Source: Actinomycetota bacterium
Lineage (GTDB): Bacteria > Actinomycetota > Acidimicrobiia > Acidimicrobiales > Ilumatobacteraceae
Assembly: GCA_018882725.1 (NCBI GenBank)
Contig: VERK01000058.1
Span: 1 to 10,776, forward strand
Reading direction: 5' to 3'
DNA length: 10,776 bases
The notes below the pieces were generated by a model, which saw nothing but the letters and a program-made list of their open reading frames with translations, ran no database searches and had not been told where the DNA came from. Each line of letters begins with the position of its first letter. Position 1 is the first letter of the stretch. This document shows positions 5,764 through 10,776 of the stretch, one piece after another. Made by a program: the position numbers and the translations under genes.

Positions 5764-6402
5764 GTGCCCATCGTCGCCATCGACGGTCCGGCTGGTGCGG
5801 GTAAGTCCACGATCGCTCGCGCACTGGCCAAGCGTCTAGGTCTCCAATACCTCGACACGGGTGCCATGTACCGAGCCGTGACCGCCGAAGCCTTGAGGAA
5901 AGGCCTGCGCCTCGATGATTCAGATGCCGTCGGATCGTTGGCCGGTGAGTGCGCGCTTCACGTGGGACTCGACCTCGTGACGATCGACGGGCGTGATGTC
6001 ACCGCCGAGATTCGCACCTCGGAGGTCACCGCGGCCGTGAGTGTCGTGGCCGCGCTCAGCAGTGTTCGGACGGAAATGCGTCGACGTCAACGCGAATGGG
6101 GCGACGCACGTGGAGGAGGCGTCATCGAAGGACGCGACATCGGAACCGTCGTCTTTCCCGACGCCGCTCTGAAGGTCTTCCTCACCGCATCTCCTCGTGT
6201 TCGGGCCGAACGGCGCGTCGCGCAAGCCGGGGGAGACGTCGAACAGGTGGAAGCTTCCATCGCCGAGCGCGATCGCCTCGATTCCACCCGACCCGACAGC
6301 CCTTTGGCCGAGTCGTCCGACTCGGTGGTGGTCGACACGAGTCATTCGACGATCGACGAAGTGGTCGAGCGCATCATCGCCCTCCTCGGGGAGAGAACAT
6401 GA
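5764..6402 (+). CDS. cmk: Cytidylate kinase (CMP/dCMP kinase)
   Basis: Cmk phosphorylates CMP and dCMP with ATP in the cytoplasm and so supplies CDP and dCDP. The protein has 212 residues, slightly shorter than the usual 220-230. It carries the P-loop GPAGAGKST (8-16), the NMP-binding segment YLDTGAMYRAVT (29-40), the inserted NMP domain (about 60-105), EGRDIGTVVFPDA (122-134) and the lid-associated RDRLDSTRPDSPL (169-181), where the Arg and Asp residues contact CMP and ATP phosphates. The GTG start at 5764 lies four bases after the guaB1-type stop. The GGTGAG that spans that stop is the only candidate ribosome binding site, with close spacing. The stop overlaps the plsC start as ATGA. The cmk-plsC order is common in bacteria. 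Confidence 0.95.
   Translation: MPIVAIDGPAGAGKSTIARALAKRLGLQYLDTGAMYRAVTAEALRKGLRLDDSDAVGSLAGECALHVGLDLVTIDGRDVTAEIRTSEVTAAVSVVAALSSVRTEMRRRQREWGDARGGGVIEGRDIGTVVFPDAALKVFLTASPRVRAERRVAQAGGDVEQVEASIAERDRLDSTRPDSPLAESSDSVVVDTSHSTIDEVVERIIALLGERT
6388..6393 (+). promoter_or_regulatory. Shine-Dalgarno site of the plsC-like gene
   Basis: GGGGAG inside the end of cmk, 5 bases before ATG 6399. It is strong compared with most starts in this window and supports independent re-initiation at the ATGA overlap. Confidence 0.5.
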
Positions 6403-7094
6403 TCGGAGTCGAAACGTTCCTGGCCGGCAACTCGTTGTCGAGTCGATCGTTCTACCAATTCGTTCGATTCATCGTCGTCGTTTTCTGTCGTGGTTGGATG
6501 CGTATGACGATCGAAGGCCGGGAGAACATTCCGTCCTCCGGGGCGTTCGTCCTGGCCCCCGTGCATCGGAGTTTCATCGATACCCCCATCGCATCTGGTT
6601 GCACGCGCCGGCGTCTTCGGTTCATGGGCAAGGACTCCATGTGGAAGAAGCAGCCGTTCCGTTGGATCCTGTCGGCGCTCGGTGCGTTCCCGGTGACTCG
6701 CGGCAGTGCCGACCGCGAGGCGATCGTCCGTTGTATCCAGGTCCTGCAGAGCGGCGAACCACTCGTGCTGTTCCCCGAGGGTGAACGCAAAGCTGGTCCC
6801 GTCGTGCAACCTCTCTTCGATGGCGCGGCGTACGTCGCGTGCAAGGCCGGGGCGCCGATCGTCCCGGTCGGTATCGGAGGGAGCGAACGCGTGATGGGCA
6901 AGGGCGCCAAGTTCATCTGGCCCCGCAAGGTTCATGTGATCATCGGCGAACCTTTGCCGGTTCCCGCCGCTATCGATGGACGAATGCCACGGACGGCCGT
7001 GAAGGAGACATCCGAGCGACTGCACGGAGAATTGCAGCGCTTGTTCGATCTCGCCCAGGACCGAGTCGGTCACCCCAACGTGACGAAGCGCTGA
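6399..7094 (+). CDS. plsC: 1-acyl-sn-glycerol-3-phosphate acyltransferase (PlsC-like)
   Basis: The 231-residue protein belongs to the LPLAT/PlsC family, which transfers a fatty acyl group from acyl-ACP or acyl-CoA to lysophosphatidic acid and makes phosphatidic acid at the inner face of the membrane. Block I is HRSFID, with His56 and Asp61 of the HX4D catalytic pair. Block II is around PVTRGSADR (98-106). Block III is FPEGER (125-130), with Glu in place of the more usual Thr/Ser. Block IV is APIVPVGIGG (152-161). A hydrophobic stretch at about 19-30 may dip into the membrane. It overlaps cmk by 4 bases and ends 25 bases inside the convergent M18 aminopeptidase gene. A different acyl acceptor cannot be excluded. 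Confidence 0.88.
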   Translation: MIGVETFLAGNSLSSRSFYQFVRFIVVVFCRGWMRMTIEGRENIPSSGAFVLAPVHRSFIDTPIASGCTRRRLRFMGKDSMWKKQPFRWILSALGAFPVTRGSADREAIVRCIQVLQSGEPLVLFPEGERKAGPVVQPLFDGAAYVACKAGAPIVPVGIGGSERVMGKGAKFIWPRKVHVIIGEPLPVPAAIDGRMPRTAVKETSERLHGELQRLFDLAQDRVGHPNVTKR

Positions 7095-8326
7095 GCGACG
7101 TCGGCGAAGGTCAGCACGTCGGAGGCGCCACACAACTCGCGGGCCGAGTGCATGCTGAGTTGTGCGATTCCGGCATCGACGGTCGGGATGCCGAGTCTGG
7201 TCGACGCGATCGGACCGATGGTCGATCCACACGGCATGCTGTTCTTGCTCACGAAGACCTGGTGCGGAGTGCCCGCTTCACGGCAACAGCGGACGAAGAA
7301 AGCAGCCGTCTCCGGACTCGTTGCGTATCGCTGATTCGCGTTCTGTTTCAGAACCGGACCGCCGTTGGCGATCGGACGATGCGCGGGTTCATGACGTTCG
7401 GGATAGTTCGGGTGCACCGAATGCGCGCAGTCGGCTGACAAACACGACGAACGCCCGAGTGCGTCGTGAAACGACGAACGGTTGGTTCCGTGGAGCGCTT
7501 CGAGAGTCCACTCCAGCCAGGGTCCGCCCGCTCCGTGAGTGCTCTCCGATCCGACTTCTTCGTGATCGAACAACGCGATCACGGTCGTCGGCCCCGACGA
7601 GGATTGAGCACGACGGAGAACTGCTTCGGTCGCAGCCCAACACGAGACTTGATTGTCGATTCGCCCCGAGGCCAGCAAATCCGAGTCGGATCCGATGAGG
7701 CGGGCCGGCTGTGAGTCGAACAGAGACAACTCCCACGACACGATCTCTGAAGTGCTCTCCCCGGCGAGACCAGCCAACCACTCGACGAATTCTCCGTTCC
7801 TGGGTGATCCGAGACCCCAGACGGGCAGAAGGTGGTTCTGCCGATCGAGGACGAGACCCTTGTCGTTCACGTCGCGATCGAGATGAACGGCGAGTTGCGG
7901 TACCCGAGCAACTGCCTCGGACGACCGGACGAGCTTGGTCGAGCCGTCGCTCATCGTCACCCGCCCGGCCACGCCGAGATCTCGATCGAGCCACGAGTTG
8001 TTGAGGATGCCGCCGTAGATCTCGACACCCAGCTGCTTCCACCCGAACGCGCCCGCGTCGGGGCGGGGTTTCACCCTCAAGCACGGTGAGTCGGTGTGAG
8101 CGCCGATCACTCGAAAGCCGTCGGCACTGGCGCCGTCGTCGACCCAGGCGATGAGAAGACCCTGATCGGCCCGGAAGCCCCGCTTCGGCAACGCGGTGAA
8201 AGAGTCGCACCGAGCGAAACCGGCTCGCTCGAGTCGCTCGGCCACGTGGGCAACGGCGTGAGCGGGCGACACCGAAGCGTCGAGGTGGGCGAGAAGTGAT
8301 CCGATGTGATCGGTTGACCCGGGCAT
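7070..8326 (-). CDS. apeB: M18 family aminopeptidase (aspartyl aminopeptidase type)
   Basis: The protein has 418 residues, close to the M18 norm. These dinuclear zinc exopeptidases form large tetrahedral dodecamers and remove N-terminal residues, often Asp or Glu, from peptides in the cytoplasm. All expected metal and catalytic motifs are visible: GAHTDSP with His77; GRIDNQVS with the bridging Asp224; DHEEVGS with Glu256 (general base) and Glu257 (metal); SADCAHSVHPNYPE with Asp299; and GIAQLSMHSARE with His393. SKNSMPCGSTIGP (360-372) is the conserved substrate-pocket segment. The gene begins 17 bases after the stop of the histidine phosphatase gene, so the two probably share a transcript. 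Its 3' end overlaps plsC by 25 bases on the other strand. Symbol given by family resemblance only. Confidence 0.93.
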   Translation of the reverse strand: MPGSTDHIGSLLAHLDASVSPAHAVAHVAERLERAGFARCDSFTALPKRGFRADQGLLIAWVDDGASADGFRVIGAHTDSPCLRVKPRPDAGAFGWKQLGVEIYGGILNNSWLDRDLGVAGRVTMSDGSTKLVRSSEAVARVPQLAVHLDRDVNDKGLVLDRQNHLLPVWGLGSPRNGEFVEWLAGLAGESTSEIVSWELSLFDSQPARLIGSDSDLLASGRIDNQVSCWAATEAVLRRAQSSSGPTTVIALFDHEEVGSESTHGAGGPWLEWTLEALHGTNRSSFHDALGRSSCLSADCAHSVHPNYPERHEPAHRPIANGGPVLKQNANQRYATSPETAAFFVRCCREAGTPHQVFVSKNSMPCGSTIGPIASTRLGIPTVDAGIAQLSMHSARELCGASDVLTFADVAQRFVTLG

Positions 8327-8343
8327 GACGAGATTCTGTCAGG

Positions 8344-8964
8344 TCACTTCTGGAACAGGCCGATGGGCAACCCGGAGCCTCGGAGGTGTGGGGTCTCGTT
8401 GAGCGTGACGACCGATCGTTCTCCTGACTTGGCGGCGGCCACGCGGTGAATGGAGGTGTAGTTGGGGTAGAAGAAACCGCGCTGATCGCCCAGTCCGATG
8501 ATGCGAGCAATGTACGCGTTGATGACTCCGCCATGGCACACCACCGCGACCCGCTGCGAGGCGTGGTTGCCGATGATCGTCTCGATGGAATCGACGACAC
8601 GCTCGATGAAGTCGGCCTCCGACTCCTCGGTCGGCGGCCACTTGCCGTCGAGCATCTCCTGCCAGCGAGGGTCGTTGGTGGCCTTCAGTTCTTCGACAGG
8701 CACGTACTCGTTGCTGTTGCGGTCGAACTCGGCCACACCATCGACGATCGTCATGTCGAGACCCTGTCCGGCCGCCACGGGAGTGGCCGTCTGCCTCGCC
8801 CGCTGCATGGGGCTCGCGTACACCGCATCGATCGACTCGGTCCGGAGGTATTCGCCGAGGAGACGAGCCTGTTCGAGTCCGGCCGTCGAGAGTTCGGGGT
8901 CGGCGATCCCGGTCTCGAGTTCACGACGAACGGGAATGGCGTGCCGGATGAGGATCAGTTCCAT
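8344..8964 (-). CDS. Histidine phosphatase family protein (phosphoglycerate mutase-like)
   Basis: The 206-residue protein is a branch-1 histidine phosphatase. LIRHAIPV (5-12) holds the phosphorylated His8 and Arg7. SPMQRARQTA (51-60) supplies the second phosphate-binding Arg. Glu79 in VAEFD is the likely proton donor, and VVCHGGVINAYIA (141-153) gives the second His144. Family members remove phosphate from sugars, nucleotides or small metabolites; true glycolytic mutase activity is less likely for this short, divergent form. No signal peptide is seen. The start at ATG 8964 gives MELILIRHA, the standard beginning; an upstream extension would run into the divergent hydrolase gene. It is first of a two-gene unit with the M18 peptidase. 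Confidence 0.9.
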   Translation of the reverse strand: MELILIRHAIPVRRELETGIADPELSTAGLEQARLLGEYLRTESIDAVYASPMQRARQTATPVAAGQGLDMTIVDGVAEFDRNSNEYVPVEELKATNDPRWQEMLDGKWPPTEESEADFIERVVDSIETIIGNHASQRVAVVCHGGVINAYIARIIGLGDQRGFFYPNYTSIHRVAAAKSGERSVVTLNETPHLRGSGLPIGLFQK

Positions 8965-8972
8965 CGATGAAC

Positions 8973-8978
8973 TAGATA
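8973..8978. promoter_or_regulatory. Possible shared -10 element of two divergent leaderless genes
   Basis: The 21-base gap 8965-8985 is the most AT-rich spot between these genes. The hexamer reads TAGATA on the plus strand (7 bases before ATG 8986) and TATCTA on the minus strand (8 bases before ATG 8964). Neither start has a Shine-Dalgarno. Both readings miss the final T of TANNNT, so this is a weak match. The location makes it the natural candidate for a bidirectional promoter core. Confidence 0.35.
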
Positions 8979-8985
8979 AGCAGGT

Positions 8986-9786
8986 ATGACTCCCGACCGG
9001 CCCATCGGACCTCTGTCCGTCCTGTCGTCGGCCCAGAACTTCGGGCCGCCTTCGGAGCCCCGTGTCGTCCTCGTTCACGGGAGCATGGACCGACAAGGGG
9101 CTTTTGCTCGATTGTGCCGGTCATTGGACGATGCGAGCTGCTTGACGTACGACCGTCGTGGCTACGCGCGGTCACGAGATCTTCCCGGTCCCTTCGACAT
9201 CTCGGCTCACACCGCTGATCTCGTGGAAGTGCTCGAGTCGTTCGGCAGCAACGGTGGCCGTCGTGTCGTCGTCGGACACAGTTTCGGGGGCGTGGTCGCT
9301 CTGACCGCGGCGTCTCAACGCCCTGACCTGGTCGACGGATTGGTGATCTACGAGAGCCCGATGTCGTGGGAACCCTGGTGGTCGCGCAATTCCGGCGGAG
9401 CGGCTGCACTCGAGTCCGCCAACCGTCCGGAGATGGCCGCCGAGACCTTCTTGCGACGATTCATCGGGAACGAACGTTGGGAACGCCTCCCCGAGCGGAC
9501 GCGAGCGCTTCGGCGGGCCGAAGGGGTCGTACTGGTGGAGGAACTGGGAAGCCTGCGCCGGGGAAGGCCCTACGACTTCGACCGCATCGAATGTCCGCTG
9601 GTCGTCGGCGTCGGAACACGAGCCGGCGAGCACATGCAACGGGGGAGTCGTTTGCTCGCCGACGAATGCGGAACTCTTCCCCTCGTCGTCCTCGACGGCG
9701 CTCACCACAACGCTCATTCCAGCCGACCGTCGGAATTCGCCGACCGTCTGGTGAGGCCGCTTCTGTCTCTTGTCGAGCGACGTTGA
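8986..9786 (+). CDS. Alpha/beta hydrolase
   Basis: The 266-residue protein shows VVLVHGSMD (27-35) with the oxyanion motif HGS, YDRRGYARS (55-63, the usual strand-4 end), VVVGHSFGG (94-102) with nucleophile Ser99, and DGAHHNAH (237-244), where His240 or His241 is the catalytic base. LVVGVGTRAG (205-214) is where the acidic residue is normally found; no Asp sits in the usual place, only Glu215, so the acid is uncertain. The substrate is unknown. There is no signal peptide. It stands alone: the divergent phosphatase starts 21 bases away, and the stop TGA abuts the stop of the convergent membrane protein gene. Confidence 0.85.
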   Translation: MTPDRPIGPLSVLSSAQNFGPPSEPRVVLVHGSMDRQGAFARLCRSLDDASCLTYDRRGYARSRDLPGPFDISAHTADLVEVLESFGSNGGRRVVVGHSFGGVVALTAASQRPDLVDGLVIYESPMSWEPWWSRNSGGAAALESANRPEMAAETFLRRFIGNERWERLPERTRALRRAEGVVLVEELGSLRRGRPYDFDRIECPLVVGVGTRAGEHMQRGSRLLADECGTLPLVVLDGAHHNAHSSRPSEFADRLVRPLLSLVERR

Positions 9787-10050
9787 TCAGAGTTGAAGGT
9801 CGACGTCGAAGCCGAGAAGGCTGCAGGTGACACTGGCCCCGGAAGCCGAAACCGTCGATTTGTCGATGCATTCGTCGATTTGGGTGCGTTGGGTGAAGAC
9901 GACGACCCCCAACGCCAGCGCCACGACCACAATGAGAAGCCGGGCGATCGTGCTCACCACGATCTTCACCAGAATCAATCCGATCACGATCGGAAGAAAC
10001 GCTCCGGCGGTCACCAGATTCTTCAGCGTGTCAGCGGCAACCGAAATCAC
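9787..10050 (-). CDS. Small membrane protein of unknown function
   Basis: The protein has 87 residues from GTG 10050. A strongly hydrophobic stretch covers about 12-53, broken by Lys29 and Arg37. It is best read as two short membrane segments (about 12-28 and 38-53), or less likely one long one. The C-terminal tail (54-87) is hydrophilic, with two cysteines, Cys61 and Cys76, that could form a disulfide if the tail faces outwards. I recognise no family. Hydrophobicity and coherent codon use support it as a real gene, and so does its exact fit between neighbours. TAGGGT lies 7 bases before the GTG. Confidence 0.7.
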   Translation of the reverse strand: MISVAADTLKNLVTAGAFLPIVIGLILVKIVVSTIARLLIVVVALALGVVVFTQRTQIDECIDKSTVSASGASVTCSLLGFDVDLQL

Positions 10051-10057
10051 GGAACGA

Positions 10058-10063
10058 ACCCTA
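10058..10063 (-). promoter_or_regulatory. Possible -10 box for a leaderless small-membrane-protein transcript
   Basis: TAGGGT on the minus strand (10063 to 10058) fits TANNNT and is followed by 7 bases and GTG 10050, with no Shine-Dalgarno. The geometry is the same as for the hydrolase at 4283. Confidence 0.4.
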
Positions 10064-10109
10064 GGCGATCACGAGCGACCGGGGACGCGACTGTGAGAAC
10101 ATCTCGTCC

Positions 10110-10538
10110 ATGAGTGACGTGAACCCCGTTCGTTTGACCACCTCTGGTCCACCCGAGACGGTCCTGCCGCCGACTCCGCCCGAATTGTTGCATGCTGTGA
10201 AACAAGCAGCGGGATCGTTGTCGGCTCTCAACGACGTGGTGGCGCGCAATCCTCGTTCGAGTTTCGCGTGGGCCGAGCTGGCACAGGCGACCAACGACCC
10301 CATCGCGCGGTATGCGTTCTACCGAGTTGGCTACCACCGAGGACTCGATTCTTTGCGCGCCAGCGGGTGGAGAGGGTCGGGGTACGTGCGTTGGGTCCAT
10401 GAAGGAAACAGAGGAGTCTTGTCGTGCATTGCCGGACTCGCGCGCAGTGCGGCCGAGATCGGAGAGGACGACGAAGCCGAGCGATGCCGCCTCTTCGTGA
10501 GGCAACTCGAACCGAACGTTCCACCTGAATTGACGTGA
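10110..10538 (+). CDS. DUF3151 family protein
   Basis: The 142-residue protein matches the pattern of DUF3151, an actinobacterial family of unknown function. Seen here are GPPETVLP (13-20), NPRSSFAWAELAQA (47-60), the hallmark YAFYRVGYHRGLDSLRASGWRG (68-89), WVHEGNRG (95-102), and the helical end ARSAAEIGEDDEAERC (111-126). The helical repeats look TPR-like, which suggests protein binding, but no role is established. There is no signal peptide or membrane segment. ATG 10110 is the family-like start; no Shine-Dalgarno or TANNNT box is evident before it. The stop overlaps the mobA-like start as GTGA, so the two are translationally coupled. Confidence 0.88.
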   Translation: MSDVNPVRLTTSGPPETVLPPTPPELLHAVKQAAGSLSALNDVVARNPRSSFAWAELAQATNDPIARYAFYRVGYHRGLDSLRASGWRGSGYVRWVHEGNRGVLSCIAGLARSAAEIGEDDEAERCRLFVRQLEPNVPPELT

Positions 10539-10776
10539 CGACTCACGGCTTCGTCCTGGCCGGTGGCCTCAGTCGCCGTATGGGCACCGACAAGGCTTCG
10601 GTCACCTGGCTGGGTCGTCCGCTCGTCGCTAGCGCCATCGACGCACTGACGTCGTGCGATCGCGTCACGGTGATTCATCGCCGGCCCGAGACGCTGGCGA
10701 CCCTCCTGGGCCCGTCGTTCGAGGTGATCAGCGATGACGAAGGTGGTCAAGGACCGCTCGATGGACTGCGCACCGC
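10535..10776 (+). CDS. mobA: Molybdenum cofactor guanylyltransferase-like protein (MobA), 5' part only
   Basis: GTG 10535 overlaps the DUF3151 stop, and 80 complete codons are visible before the right edge. The nucleotide-binding signature LAGGLSRRMGTDKA (8-21) is followed by a strand TVIHR (45-49) and by SDDEGGQGPLDGL (66-78), where Asp-x-x-x-Gly-x-GPL-x-GL is typical of MobA/NTP-transferase proteins. MobA uses GTP to attach GMP to molybdopterin and forms the guanine dinucleotide cofactor needed by DMSO-reductase-type enzymes. A related nucleotidyltransferase (MobA/MocA-like) with another NTP is the alternative, since the discriminating C-terminal half lies outside the window. No other cofactor gene is visible here. 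Confidence 0.85.
   Translation, partial: MTTHGFVLAGGLSRRMGTDKASVTWLGRPLVASAIDALTSCDRVTVIHRRPETLATLLGPSFEVISDDEGGQGPLDGLRT

Noticed and set aside
7389..8600. 403-codon minus-strand open frame overlapping the M18 and phosphatase genes in another frame
   Set aside because: Its product is Arg/Ser-rich low-complexity sequence with no domain, while the frames beside it encode complete M18 and histidine phosphatase proteins.
8965..9096. N-terminal extension of the histidine phosphatase to position 9096
   Set aside because: The extra 44 residues are Arg/Asp-rich without similarity to the family, and they run antisense over the start of the divergent hydrolase. MELILIRHA is the standard N-terminus.

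Overview
The window looks like a compact stretch of a high-GC actinobacterial chromosome. The evidence is the G/C-rich third codon positions, a GuaB1-type IMPDH/GMPR protein, a DUF3151 protein (a family known mainly from Actinobacteria), GTG starts, and several starts with no Shine-Dalgarno sequence that lie 6-8 bases behind TANNNT-like hexamers, as in leaderless actinobacterial mRNAs. A member of the Acidimicrobiia (Ilumatobacter-like) would fit, but that is a guess from general style and not a measurement. I see no phage, insertion sequence, CRISPR, tRNA or rRNA. There is no gene-free stretch above about 115 bases.

Layout, left to right. (1) Minus strand, running off the left edge: a lipoprotein made of a signal peptide, a PATEA linker and only the C-terminal part of a branched-chain amino acid type substrate-binding protein. 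(2) Plus strand operon 683-2726: crotonase-family enzyme, nitroreductase-family flavoprotein, and a small J-domain (HPD) protein. (3) Minus strand pair 4283-2720: alpha/beta hydrolase followed by Sua5/YrdC threonylcarbamoyl-AMP synthase. (4) Plus strand operon 4323-7094: guaB1-type purine enzyme, cmk (CMP kinase), plsC-like acyltransferase. (5) Minus strand pair 8964-7070: histidine phosphatase, then an M18 aminopeptidase. (6) Plus strand alpha/beta hydrolase 8986-9786. (7) Minus strand small membrane protein 10050-9787. (8) Plus strand DUF3151 gene overlapping a mobA-like gene that runs off the right edge.

The genes are mostly housekeeping: purine salvage balance and pyrimidine nucleotide supply (guaB1, cmk), phospholipid synthesis (plsC), tRNA t6A modification (sua5), peptide turnover (M18), molybdenum cofactor maturation (mobA). 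Around them sit enzymes of unknown substrate. Packing is extreme. Convergent genes overlap by 7 and 25 bases or abut with no gap, and divergent genes are separated by only 39, 21 and 59 bases.

I do not see a clear, wholly new system. The best candidates for a second look are the truncated substrate-binding lipoprotein at the left edge, the J-domain protein with an unrecognised C-terminal half in a crotonase/nitroreductase operon, and the very short divergent promoters, above all the 21-base gap with a -10-like hexamer readable on both strands.
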